Source of the DNA: JALZVT01 sp964519335
Lineage (GTDB): Bacteria; Pseudomonadota; Gammaproteobacteria; Pseudomonadales; Azotimanducaceae
Length of the DNA: 64,000 bases
Direction of reading: 5' to 3'
Assembly (NCBI GenBank): GCA_964519335.1
Contig: CAZFIA010000005.1
Location: 14,108-78,107, forward strand
Under the pieces are notes generated by a model, which was given only the letters and a program-made list of their open reading frames with translations, was not told the origin of the DNA and searched no databases. Of this stretch, positions 8,473 through 16,122 are shown piece by piece (the stretch's first letter is position 1; each line of letters opens with the position of its first letter). The position numbers were made by a program, and so were the translations under genes.

Positions 8473-9197
8473 TGTGAGCTACTAGTCTGAGCCTTACTTT
8501 GGCCGGCGAAAAAATTCACCAACCAATGCCCCATAACAGACTGGTCAATAGAATGAGAGAGCGAATCTAACCCCGATTCAAAAACCTCTTCACCCAGAAG
8601 GTCCTTTCGGAAAGTCATGAGTGATCGCGCGTATTCCCTTCGAAACTCTGGATGTCCTTGAATCGTCAAAGTGTGATTACCTACCGTAAAGCCTGCGTTT
8701 GGGCAAAAAGTGTTGGTAGCGTACAAGGTGGCGTCGGGAGGCAGCTCGAGCACCTGATCCTTGTGACTTGATAGCAGACTCAATCGCTCCGTGGGAGGCG
8801 TCATCCAATAGTCATCTTCAATAATGTCACAACTGTGTACACCTACAGCCCAACCTTCTTCCGCAGCGCCCACCCTACCTCCAAAAAAGTGGGCAACAAG
8901 TTGATGACCAAAACAAATTGCGGCCAATTTTATCTCTTGTTCTCTTAGTTGGCCGACAAAGTCCACCAGAGGGGGAATCCATGGAAGGTCATCGTAAACA
9001 CTGTCTCTCGAGCCAGTGATTAAGTAGCCGTCGCACTGCGCCGGGTCAGGAACGTTGCCGCTTTGAACATCGTAGACACTGATTTGTAAAGAAGGATCAG
9101 CGCTGAGCAGTAGATGCTCAAACATATCGGGATAGTCTCCATGTTCCGCGATGAACTCATCTCGTACTGAGTCGACTTTTAGTATTCCTAAATGCAT
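8469..9197 (-). CDS. Class I glutamine amidotransferase-like protein
   Basis: A 242-residue stand-alone amidotransferase domain. It has the nucleophile elbow AICFGHQLVAHFFGG (catalytic Cys about residue 95), the oxyanion segment GYLITGSRDSVYDDLPWI, and the His-Glu pair in QGHPEFRREY. Similar free-standing domains are annotated as GMP-synthase-like or as gamma-glutamyl-polyamine and related hydrolases; the substrate is unknown. No synthase partner is present nearby, so it probably acts as a hydrolase or with a distant partner. It overlaps the following lipoprotein gene by 4 nt. Confidence 0.8.
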   Translation of the reverse strand: MHLGILKVDSVRDEFIAEHGDYPDMFEHLLLSADPSLQISVYDVQSGNVPDPAQCDGYLITGSRDSVYDDLPWIPPLVDFVGQLREQEIKLAAICFGHQLVAHFFGGRVGAAEEGWAVGVHSCDIIEDDYWMTPPTERLSLLSSHKDQVLELPPDATLYATNTFCPNAGFTVGNHTLTIQGHPEFRREYARSLMTFRKDLLGEEVFESGLDSLSHSIDQSVMGHWLVNFFAGQSKAQTSSSH

Positions 9198-9721
9198 GGA
9201 AACATCCGACAGTTATATTCGGGAATGGACAATCAGGAGATCGCCTCAGTTCCCACGCATTCTGCCCAGCGAAGGAATCGAGCGCAAAGAAGAGATCAGA
9301 TGGCTCTGCTGGCTTATCCCAAGCGATCTGCTATCTCAGGATCGATTTCTGGACAGCCAGGTTTTGCACGATCTCGCTAGAAATATTGGACAGCCGACGA
9401 ATCCCGGGCCCAGCGGGCCAAAAACCACTCCACGAACCGCAATCTGTGGATAACTCTGAGGATAAGCACAGCCCTTCCGGCAATAGCACTGGAAACACAA
9501 AACCGATGCAGGTACCACAATTAGTTCAAAGATTAGATTATTTTGTTTTTTATCAGCTAGTTAGCGGAATTCTAACATACGTTTACTCACCTCCAAACAG
9601 CCCTCTAACAGGTCTGTGAGCCTTCTCGTACGCTTGTGCATAACGCATTTAGAACGCACCTCACCCCCCAAAATTGGCGTCAAAACTGTTCGAGCTTCTG
9701 GAGCTCCCGTAGTTTAGGCGG
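9198..9721. other. Gene-free spacer with repeats and an A/T-rich tract
   Basis: Between two minus-strand genes. The first half carries two repeats of the GGACAGCC family. The second half has an A/T-rich run at about 9520-9580, which could hold the promoter of the amidotransferase-lipoprotein pair or act in transcript ending, but I see no convincing paired promoter boxes or hairpin with a T-run. Open frames here (for example 9151-9453) read through repeats and look non-coding. Confidence 0.4.
9351..9396 (+). repeat. Two GGACAGCC(A/G) repeats
   Basis: GGACAGCCA at 9351-9359 and GGACAGCCG at 9388-9396, same orientation, 37 bp apart, each preceded by a T-rich trinucleotide (TCT, ATT). Members of the family spread through the first 27.5 kb. 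Confidence 0.65.
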
Positions 9722-10075
9722 CTAGAGCCCAATAGCGTTGATTGACTGTCCAGCAACCAAAATCGCCAAAGCCAAGGAAACGCCAAGCAAGGTACGCCAG
9801 AGCGCGACCGAAATCCGAGGCGATGGCGGGCTGTCCGAAGATTCTAAGTCGACATTCGTTTCTTCCGACTGGTTCATAGCGGTCTCTTCAACCATCGGAA
9901 GTAAGTCCCCAGCCGACCGGGCTTTCACTTGTGGTTCGGCAAAGGTGATGTGCAGTTCTTCGATTATTTCACGTCGCGCACGACGGTATTCTTGTCGCGA
10001 GATTCCCCCGGCTCCATGCGTCCTCGCAAGCTCACGCAGATGGCGAGCCGCGGGTTCCAGTTCTAAAAAGCTCAC
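9722..10075 (-). CDS. Small C-terminally membrane-anchored protein of unknown function
   Basis: 117 residues. The N-terminal third is helical and charged (LRELARTHGAGGISRQEYRRARREI), with the length and spacing of a short SHOCT-like helical hairpin, though I cannot claim that family. A Ser/Asp/Glu-rich linker follows, then one transmembrane helix (WRTLLGVSLALAILVAGQSI) at the very C-terminus, so it is tail-anchored with the soluble part probably cytoplasmic. It lies downstream of a PP2C phosphatase and two small frames on the same strand, so a link to phosphoprotein signalling is possible but is only inference from context. Confidence 0.6.
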   Translation of the reverse strand: MSFLELEPAARHLRELARTHGAGGISRQEYRRARREIIEELHITFAEPQVKARSAGDLLPMVEETAMNQSEETNVDLESSDSPPSPRISVALWRTLLGVSLALAILVAGQSINAIGL

Positions 10076-10166
10076 AAGCCTGACACCTCAACAACGGACT
10101 GGCGTGTGTGCCGGACCTCATCGGCAACACCACCATCGAATTCAGTTTCTGATAGTCGAACAAAAA

Positions 10167-10487
10167 TCAACCTGACCGGACCTTTTGAAGAATCAATACT
10201 AACGGATCCAGCCCTGGTGCCAGTAGTCGCATTAGCCAGGGAGATTCTTCCAACAGCTCAGCCTGTAAATTAGCGATACTTGATAACCTGTGCTCTTGCT
10301 CAAAAACCATCGCCTGCGACGAGAAAGGCCAAGCCGCGTTCTTTGTAAGCCCTTTAAGGTGCTCCCAGAATAATTCCAGAAATACCCGGAGGTGGCTCAA
10401 TTCTATGGCGATGATTGGGACATCTCCTTCCTGATCGAAATCGACTATTTTCAGAATTTCGTTGTGCGATAGAGGCTGGCTGTCCAA
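10167..10487 (-). CDS. Unknown small protein, possibly the 3' part of a frameshifted gene
   Basis: 106 residues if started at the TTG at 10487, with hydrophobic/acidic helices (SHLRVFLELFWEHLKG, LLEESPWLMRLLAPGL). No family recognised. The start TTG falls exactly in a repeat copy (TGGCTGTCC at 10477-10485 on the plus strand). Upstream of it the same frame stays open to a stop at 10539-10541 and reads like protein (GGCYANELRGVEEL), overlapping the end of the preceding frame. That pattern suggests this and the 10493-10699 frame were one gene split by a frameshift, or that translation starts elsewhere. Confidence 0.5.
   Translation of the reverse strand: MDSQPLSHNEILKIVDFDQEGDVPIIAIELSHLRVFLELFWEHLKGLTKNAAWPFSSQAMVFEQEHRLSSIANLQAELLEESPWLMRLLAPGLDPLVLILQKVRSG
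10477..10485 (-). repeat. GGACAGCCA repeat inside a coding frame
   Basis: TGGCTGTCC on the plus strand at 10477-10485, preceded on the minus strand by AGAATT as in other copies. Here the repeat forms the codons around the assumed start of the 10167-10487 frame (reading DSQ). Confidence 0.5.
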
Positions 10488-10492
10488 TTCTT

Positions 10493-10699
10493 CTACCCCA
10501 CGCAGCTCATTGGCGTAGCAACCGCCCCAATACCACCACTACCAAGCTCTTCTCGCTTCACCAGCCAGGATTCAGGTATCACAGGAGAAAGAGCGGCAAC
10601 CCGCGAGCGCAATTGGGCGGCAGAGAGGATCCGCAGTTGCGATCGGTCATTAGCCTCGGCCGCGGCCCAGTCTATTCCCGCACGATCAATGGAAAACAT
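10493..10699 (-). CDS. Unknown short frame downstream of the PP2C gene
   Basis: 68 residues from an ATG at 10699 that overlaps the end of the PP2C gene by 14 nt. The protein starts MFSIDRAGIDWAAAEAND and contains a helical stretch with LRILSAAQLRSRVAAL. The frame could be opened further upstream (10789) inside the PP2C gene, but that part is probably shadow. Its stop lies just 6 nt before the start of the next frame, and the two overlap in open-frame space, so it may be the 5' half of one broken gene. No function can be assigned. Confidence 0.4.
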   Translation of the reverse strand: MFSIDRAGIDWAAAEANDRSQLRILSAAQLRSRVAALSPVIPESWLVKREELGSGGIGAVATPMSCVG

Positions 10700-11432
10700 G
10701 TTCAAAACCACGCAGCGCCAGAAAGGAAATGTTGTCTCGAGCGGGCCGAGAAAGTGCAAGCTCAATAAGCTCGGACGCGGCAACCTCAAGGTCAGGTTGA
10801 GTGAGTATTTTACCTATTTCGCAATCAGCCACTTCACGATACAAGCCATCTGTGCAAAGAAGTAAAGTGTCTGTCGACTCCAGGTCAAACACCGCAATGT
10901 CCAGTTCAAGGGGGCGCCGTCCGCCAACAGACCGAGTTATGATGTTTGTATTAGCAGCAAGAGCTTCATCCTCAGTTATCGCCCCAGAATCGAGTAGATC
11001 AGCTATCGGGTTATGGTCGCGGGTGACCACCTTCAGGCAACCACGACGCAATCGATACAAACGACTATCACCGGCCCAGAGGACCACACCTGTCGTACCT
11101 TCGATAGTTAGGCTCACCACCGTAGACCCAATAACGGCGGAAGGCCCTATCTCCTTTGCCTGTTTACGCAGCGATTGATGCGTGATTACCAACCGATCTT
11201 CAATCCAGTCCACTCGATCAGCGAGCGTATGACCCGTCTTTAGATCCGAAGGTTCGGGTACCAAGGCTTCGGCGACCGAACGACTGGCTACCTCACCCGC
11301 CGAATGGCCACCCATCCCATCTGCGACCACCCAAATAGATTCTCTGGTGCAGGCCATCACAGCGTCCTCATTGACCCGCCGACGGTTTCCCGGATGGGTC
11401 CGACTCGCTGAAAGCCAGGGCCGCTCATGCAT
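10686..11432 (-). CDS. PP2C-family serine/threonine protein phosphatase
   Basis: A soluble PPM/PP2C phosphatase of 248 residues (start ATG at 11432, MHERPWLSASRTHPGN, with AGG about 8 nt upstream; the frame stays open to 11555 but the extra residues do not belong to the fold). Metal-binding and catalytic motifs are present: RRVNEDAV, the diagnostic DGMGGHSAGE, the central GDSRLYRLRRG, LLCTDGLYREV, and the terminal ARDNISFLAL. Such enzymes remove phosphate from Ser/Thr and oppose Hanks-type kinases; no kinase, FHA or secretion-system gene is visible here. Downstream small genes on the same strand may be partners. Confidence 0.88.
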   Translation of the reverse strand: MHERPWLSASRTHPGNRRRVNEDAVMACTRESIWVVADGMGGHSAGEVASRSVAEALVPEPSDLKTGHTLADRVDWIEDRLVITHQSLRKQAKEIGPSAVIGSTVVSLTIEGTTGVVLWAGDSRLYRLRRGCLKVVTRDHNPIADLLDSGAITEDEALAANTNIITRSVGGRRPLELDIAVFDLESTDTLLLCTDGLYREVADCEIGKILTQPDLEVAASELIELALSRPARDNISFLALRGFEHVFH

Positions 11433-11575
11433 GACTAAACCTGAGCGTGTTTTCGGAGGAAGCATGTAGGCCAGGCAGGACCAGATCAGGGCAGATAGGT
11501 AAACCTCTGCAGAAACTCGCATTAGGCTGGCCCGCACATCGAAACATGCGACCACACCAATACAAAGCTAGTTCA

Positions 11576-11842
11576 GGACATCCAAGATATGGCTTCTTAG
11601 TGAAGTGTTCAGATGTTAGGGAGTCCATCAGCACTCCTTGTCCAATAGAAGTTTTTAGAGCAAATCGAACGCACCGCGCAATCCCGTGGCGCATGAGTAT
11701 CTACTGAGAGCATAGGTGAGCGTCGCCGCGAGAAATGCGACCCCGTTCACAGTGGCTACCAGATAAGGACATCCATCGAACGCTGACTGCAAATTCCATC
11801 GAGTTGATTAACGTTTATGGGCGAACCAAAGCTGGACATCCA
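11576..11842 (+). repeat. Three GGACATCCA repeats upstream of the RAYT gene
   Basis: The gene-free stretch 11433-11957 between the PP2C gene and the transposase gene holds GGACATCCA at 11576-11584, 11767-11775 and 11834-11842, all in the same orientation as the transposase gene. The closest lies about 115 bp before the RAYT start. This is the T-form of the core, whereas 4.6-10.5 kb mostly carry the G-form. No inverted-repeat IS ends were seen. Confidence 0.7.
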
Positions 11843-11957
11843 GACTTCGCTCCTTGATTCGTAACAGAACACAACCTTAACGCTATGGACAATCTCTTAA
11901 GGTCATTCGAAGCAACGTCCTATGAAAAGCGAAATCTCACTGACGCATTATTCGTCC

Positions 11958-12905
11958 ATGACTTACCCTCGAGCCCACCTCGTAGATCAAAAAAATGGCG
12001 GTTACTACCACTGCATTTCTCGTTGTGTTCGTCAATCCTGGCTTTGCGGGACCGATCATCAGAACGGGAAATCTTACGAGCACCGACGCGGCTGGATCGC
12101 CAGTCGAATTCAGCTTCTAACCAACCTATTCGCCGTCGACGTGTACGCCTACGCGATAATGAGCAACCACTACCACATAGTGGTTAGGCTTGACCCAAAA
12201 AGAACTAATAAATGGACAGACAAAGACATTGTTGATCGTTGGTTAGCAAGATCGGGTACAAAGAAATCAAAGAGATATCTCCGCGAACAAAGTAAACGTC
12301 TTCTCGAACAGCCCAATAAAATCAATCAAATCAGAAGTCGACTAGGCAGTCTCTCCTGGTTCATGCGCTTCATCAATGAACCCATCGCTCGCAGTGCTAA
12401 CGCCGAGGATGAATGCGCTGGACGGTTTTGGGAAGGCCGTTTCAAATCTGTAGCGCTGCTCGACCGGACGGCTTTGTTGGCTTGCATGGTTTACGTGGAC
12501 CTAAACCCTGCAAGAACTAGTTCCAGAGCCAAGATTCCCTCCCTCCACACCAGTGCGCATCAGCGTGCTCGAAATAGTAAGAAGAAGCTGGCCAATTTTG
12601 AAGATATAGACACAACTCTTAGGGAGTACGTCGATTTACTTCGTTGGACTCGAATACAAAACCAGAAAGCGGAAGATCAAACAGCGACGAGTAAACCAAA
12701 CCTACTAGATAGCATCAACCAAGATTCACAAAATTGGTTGCAATGGGTTAGCTCTTTTTCCTATTGGTATCGGGCGTACGGTTTGAGAAGAGCTCTCGAT
12801 AACTACACTCTAAAACTCGGACAGTGTTGGCTACAAACACCCGAGTTGAGGAAAATGGATTTGGGTAACAGGCCTGGGTTTGGTCGCGCGACCGCTAGTG
12901 CATAA
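11958..12905 (+). CDS. REP-associated tyrosine transposase (RAYT), Y1_Tnp / IS200-like domain
   Basis: A HUH single-strand nuclease of the Y1 transposase superfamily. Family hallmarks are GGYYHCISRCVRQSWLCG near the N-terminus, the linked YEHRRGWI, and the HUH motif in YAIMSNHYHIVVRL (His-Tyr-His), plus FWEGRFKSVAL and ACMVYVDLNPAR further on. RAYTs are mostly single-copy domesticated transposases thought to mobilise REP-type repeats rather than themselves. I start at the ATG at 11958 (MTYPRAHLVD) because relatives begin so; the frame opens at 11922. The C-terminus overlaps the convergent cnoX gene by 11 bp. It looks A/T-richer than its neighbours. About 20 GGACA(G/T)CCA motifs surround it. 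Confidence 0.9.
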   Translation: MTYPRAHLVDQKNGGYYHCISRCVRQSWLCGTDHQNGKSYEHRRGWIASRIQLLTNLFAVDVYAYAIMSNHYHIVVRLDPKRTNKWTDKDIVDRWLARSGTKKSKRYLREQSKRLLEQPNKINQIRSRLGSLSWFMRFINEPIARSANAEDECAGRFWEGRFKSVALLDRTALLACMVYVDLNPARTSSRAKIPSLHTSAHQRARNSKKKLANFEDIDTTLREYVDLLRWTRIQNQKAEDQTATSKPNLLDSINQDSQNWLQWVSSFSYWYRAYGLRRALDNYTLKLGQCWLQTPELRKMDLGNRPGFGRATASA

Positions 12906-13749
12906 AGTTGAACATTCGCCTTCGGAAGGTAGTTGCCAGCGCATTTCCCTGAGGCAATAAGTCAAAAATTCTCAACATCGTAAGCCGACCAATGTCGTCT
13001 CTAAATTTTCGATCTGCGCAGAGAATTTCGAGTGCAGACTCTAGCGCCTCCTCGATCTTGTTCTCAGCCGCGTAGCAAACTGCCAGGGAATACTGGGTCT
13101 CTAAATCCCCTGTTTTTTCAGAAAGCTGTTCCTTCAGAGCGTCCAGATCACCGAGATCGGATGCTTCCTCAACAAATAAAAGCCGCGCCCGAGGACGAGC
13201 AACGTCGGGAACATCGTCACCTATCCCAGCCAATACTGACTTTGCCTCATTGGTATTTCCCAGAAGGATCAACACATCAGCTAACTCAACCCGAAACGCA
13301 GCGTTTCCGGGTTCTTCTTCGATGGCGCTCTTTAAGATAGCCAGCGCAGCATCAAAATCCTTAGTCTCGAGCAAATCAGCAAGTTGCTCCTTCAACACCT
13401 CGGCACTAGAAAGCGTAAGCCGATCGCACAGCGCAATTAGGGCTTCTTCGGGCTGCGGGCCGTCTATCTGCTCCAACAACTGACCATCTTTGACTACTCG
13501 AATACTTGGCAGCGTCTGAACCTGAAGGTGCTGAGCGAGAGACTGATCTGATGCGACGTCAACGAGAGCAAGCAGGACTTTTCCCGACCGCGCGTTTACC
13601 TGGGTGTCCAAAAAATCACGGGCAGCTACCGTTTCCGGCATCTGCTCGGCCCAAAACAATACGATGACGGGAAGCTCGTTCGAACGCTCGATGACATCGG
13701 ATTGGAAGTTCTGTGGATCGGCCGGAAAGACTGAAGGAATCGCGTTCAC
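12895..13749 (-). CDS. cnoX: CnoX/YbbN-type thioredoxin-like co-chaperone, no active-site cysteines
   Basis: 284 residues: a thioredoxin domain (about 1-110), then TPR-like helices (LLETKDFDAALAILKSA; YSLAVCYAAENKIEEALE). CnoX protects client proteins from oxidative aggregation and passes them to the folding machinery. The site that is CxxC in thioredoxin reads WAEQMPET, with no Cys, while the cis-Pro region TLPSIRVVKDG is kept; redox activity is therefore unlikely, as for YbbN with its altered motif. The start is a GTG at 13749 with a poor Shine-Dalgarno and an unusually structured leader. The 3' end overlaps the RAYT gene tail-to-tail. Confidence 0.85.
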   Translation of the reverse strand: MNAIPSVFPADPQNFQSDVIERSNELPVIVLFWAEQMPETVAARDFLDTQVNARSGKVLLALVDVASDQSLAQHLQVQTLPSIRVVKDGQLLEQIDGPQPEEALIALCDRLTLSSAEVLKEQLADLLETKDFDAALAILKSAIEEEPGNAAFRVELADVLILLGNTNEAKSVLAGIGDDVPDVARPRARLLFVEEASDLGDLDALKEQLSEKTGDLETQYSLAVCYAAENKIEEALESALEILCADRKFRDDIGRLTMLRIFDLLPQGNALATTFRRRMFNFMH

Positions 13750-13763
13750 TGGATGCTCAATGC

Positions 13764-13853
13764 CGGGTGTAAACGCCTACTCTAGCAAAAAGGGGGTGCA
13801 GAAAGAGTAAAGCCAGACGCAGGCTTTTACACCCACGTCTGGCTTTAGTTTTT
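13764..13853 (-). promoter_or_regulatory. Structured cnoX leader: 12-bp hairpin with a loop complementary to a downstream segment
   Basis: Reading the minus strand toward cnoX, a 12-bp perfect stem is formed by 13847-13836 and 13819-13808 (arms TAAAGCCAGACG and CGTCTGGCTTTA) around a 16-nt loop. The loop contains GGGTGTAAA (13834-13826). Its exact complement TTTACACCC occurs downstream at 13773-13765, about 15 nt before the GTG start. Pairing loop to downstream segment would make a pseudoknot next to the ribosome site. On the plus strand the same stem is followed by GTTTTT, so a terminator in that direction is also possible. Structure is by eye; function is inference. Confidence 0.45.
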
Positions 13854-14043
13854 GGCCCCTTCCCTGCGGCTCGAGAAGAACAATAGTCGGTTCAACGCGA
13901 TCCCACATACCCCATCTGGTGTATATCTCTCGAATGAGTGAACAATTCGTACGGTGATAAGGTCTTCCAGGAGACAAAACGGCGGGGATAAGTGGCGGTT
14001 TGAGAACAACCAGGCAAGGCCCCTAACGATCGTTCTGAAAATC

Positions 14044-14185
14044 TGGACATCCAACATCTAACTTGGAATTGCCTGGATGTCCAATATTCCACCTCTTGGG
14101 AATTCCTTGGGGCCAGTATTTGCTCTTTGCTTAGCTGTCCCGAATTGCCCTCTTTGCTTGGCTGTCCCGAATTGCCTGGCTGTCC
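14044..14185. repeat. Five repeats, including a perfect inverted pair
   Basis: The spacer 13750-14224 holds TGGACATCCA at 14044-14053 and its inverse TGGATGTCCA at 14074-14083, a perfect 10-bp inverted pair with a 20-bp gap. These are followed by three minus-strand copies: TAGCTGTCC at 14132-14140 and TGGCTGTCC at 14159-14167 and 14177-14185. Each of the last three is followed by the same bases, CGAATTG. This is the densest cluster in the window and lies 1.1 kb from the RAYT. The part 13854-14043 shows nothing I recognise. Confidence 0.75.
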
Positions 14186-14224
14186 CGAATTGAACCTGCC
14201 AAATCGATCCAAACCAAGGCGAAC

Positions 14225-14992
14225 CTATAAGACCAAGTCGCCCGACGGCACCGTCTGCCAGCTCACTCCAGAACTTTGGCTGGCATATTCGATCGAAGCT
14301 ACGCGGCCTCGAAAACTCGAGAAAGATTGCTCGATGATCTCAAGGTCGTTGTTCGCCTCACTAATGTGCCCGATGACCACCCGCAAGCCGCTGTGACCAA
14401 TTGCTTCCAACAACTCAACAGCCTGCTGGTTATTGAGATGCCCGTGGAGACCACCCACTCGTCGCTGCAAATAAGGCGGATATCGACCAGACCTGAGCAT
14501 CTCAAGATCGTGATTACTCTCCATCAGCAGGAGATCACAGTCTTGGTAACTTGCTATCACGTGCGGCGTCACGTGGCCCAGGTCAGAGAGAACCCCTACC
14601 TTCACGCCATCATGTACAAACACGAATTGCGTTGGTTCACGAGCATCATGCGGCACTGCGACGGGCACCACCTGAACGTTGCCTACGGCGAAGGATTCAT
14701 GAGAGTCAAAACTGTTGGCAGCAAATGGAAAATCCATTGCCTTCAATGTTCCGTGGGAAGCGTAGACGGGAATGTTGAACTTGTGAGACAGGGTTTGAAC
14801 ACCCCGCATATGATCGGAGTGTTCATGAGTAACAAGCAGCGCCGTGATATCACCAGGAGCGAGGTCGAGTCGTGCAAGCCTTGTGGCCACCTGCCTCGCG
14901 CTAAAGCCGCAATCCACTAAAAATAGCTGGTCACCTAGCTGTACGAGAGTTGCATTGCCCTTGCTCCCGCTGCCGAGAGAGGCCAGGCGCAT
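14225..14992 (-). CDS. MBL-fold metallohydrolase (YycJ/WalJ-like)
   Basis: A 255-residue metallo-beta-lactamase-fold protein opening with LASLGSGSKGNATLVQ and carrying the zinc motif THEHSDHMRGV, with further ligands in PHDAREP, LSDLGH and IGHIS. This pattern is typical of the YycJ/VicX subgroup, proposed to act on nucleic acids (5'-exonuclease-like), though that is family knowledge and not shown here. The start is the ATG at 14992 within TGATG, overlapping the bamC stop. It is the last gene of the dapA-bamC operon and is followed by the repeat-rich spacer. Confidence 0.85.
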   Translation of the reverse strand: MRLASLGSGSKGNATLVQLGDQLFLVDCGFSARQVATRLARLDLAPGDITALLVTHEHSDHMRGVQTLSHKFNIPVYASHGTLKAMDFPFAANSFDSHESFAVGNVQVVPVAVPHDAREPTQFVFVHDGVKVGVLSDLGHVTPHVIASYQDCDLLLMESNHDLEMLRSGRYPPYLQRRVGGLHGHLNNQQAVELLEAIGHSGLRVVIGHISEANNDLEIIEQSFSSFRGRVASIEYASQSSGVSWQTVPSGDLVL

Positions 14993-16122
14993 CAAATCGC
15001 GTATTCGCGAATAAGATTCAGTACTTCTCGTGCGCGCAGTGGCTCAATGGCCGCGGCATCTTCACCCACAGCTCTTACCTGATAGCCTCCGGCAGTAGAA
15101 GGTTTCACCAGTATCTGCATTGCCAGCAAGGCACCCTGGCGTTTACGGCCCAGGAATCCGCGTTTTTCCGGTTCGCCGCTCAGCAACGATTCTGGAAGAT
15201 CGACGTAAAAAACACCCTCCGACCGATCAAGGTCGGTCACTGCTACATCCGCGCTATCCAGCGCCTGAGTAACCGATGCCCAGGCCCGGTCAAAGTCGAG
15301 ATTGAGCCGCAATATGGGCTGTCCATCCTTGGCAGTCGCCAATTCTGCTTTGCTCGCTCCCACCAGATTCTGCCCAGCCCGCGAGACACTCTGAGAACTT
15401 ACTTCTGATGCAAGGTAGCCACCCAGCTCTCGTAACAAGCCTTCTTCGACAGCCAGAACTGCAGACTCTGAGGACAACAATTTGTCATCGGCCAGTTCAG
15501 CTCCAGACCCCAGTACATCATTTTGATGCCGAACATGAATCTCAGTCGTGTCCTCGCGCATACCTTGCTCAACACTGAAGTTCACTCGATCGCGACCACC
15601 CTCAGAGGAGCTGTCTTTTTTCCCCTGCGCAATCGCAAGACGCACAACATCCCGATTGTCCTCTCCATCCACTTCCACCCAATCGGTGACAATGCGGCCC
15701 GTGAGCGCCGTCTCGGTGTCTGAACTAACGCCGTTTTCCGCAAGAAACTGCTTTAACTTCGGCCAAACCACAGAAGGCGGTTCCGCCAACACCAACCACC
15801 GACGATCACCCAATTTTTGAATCTTTGCGCCCTTGGTTTCTCCGGTGGCAATTATTGGCGCTGGCCGCGGCGCTGTCTCGGGGTAAGTCGTACCACTCGT
15901 ATTTGCAATTTGCGGGATCGCGAACGGTTCAGTTACTCGCCCCGCTGAAAGATCGCCAGGCACCTCAAGGCCATCTCGCAACGGCACGTCGAGATAGTCA
16001 TCAGACCGATTAACAATTAGCCCTTTGTCGTCGTCTAGCCAACGCGAACAACCGCCGAGCAAAGTAAGCACGACAAGAGTCCCACAAAAATAAGCTGCAG
16101 CTCGCATAGTCATGTAACTCAC
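14992..16122 (-). CDS. bamC: Outer-membrane assembly lipoprotein BamC
   Basis: A 376-residue lipoprotein with signal peptide CGTLVVLTLLGGC (lipidated Cys25). An unstructured lasso-like N-region follows (DDYLDVPLRDGLEVPGDL), then two helix-grip domains separated near residue 230. BamC binds BamD in the Bam complex that inserts beta-barrel proteins. The location directly after dapA (GTGA overlap, GTG start at 16122) is the classical gammaproteobacterial arrangement and supports the call. ATGs at 16113 and 16107 are alternative starts with little effect on the signal peptide. Confidence 0.88.
   Translation of the reverse strand: MSYMTMRAAAYFCGTLVVLTLLGGCSRWLDDDKGLIVNRSDDYLDVPLRDGLEVPGDLSAGRVTEPFAIPQIANTSGTTYPETAPRPAPIIATGETKGAKIQKLGDRRWLVLAEPPSVVWPKLKQFLAENGVSSDTETALTGRIVTDWVEVDGEDNRDVVRLAIAQGKKDSSSEGGRDRVNFSVEQGMREDTTEIHVRHQNDVLGSGAELADDKLLSSESAVLAVEEGLLRELGGYLASEVSSQSVSRAGQNLVGASKAELATAKDGQPILRLNLDFDRAWASVTQALDSADVAVTDLDRSEGVFYVDLPESLLSGEPEKRGFLGRKRQGALLAMQILVKPSTAGGYQVRAVGEDAAAIEPLRAREVLNLIREYAI

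Noticed and set aside
8649..8657. GGACATCCA copy inside the glutamine amidotransferase gene
   Set aside because: It is simply the codons of the conserved GHPEF catalytic motif.
9151..9453. 100-residue plus-strand frame
   Set aside because: It overlaps the amidotransferase start and reads through two repeats; no family resemblance or ribosome site.
10686..11432. Type VI secretion locus around the PP2C gene
   Set aside because: No tss, FHA or kinase gene is present; PP2C alone is not enough.
11922..12905. Complete insertion sequence around the transposase
   Set aside because: No terminal inverted repeats or target duplication seen; the protein is of the RAYT type, which is normally immobile and single-copy.
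13777..13977. 66-residue minus-strand frame between cnoX and the metallohydrolase gene
   Set aside because: It consists of hairpin and spacer sequence and has no ribosome site; explained by the structured leader.
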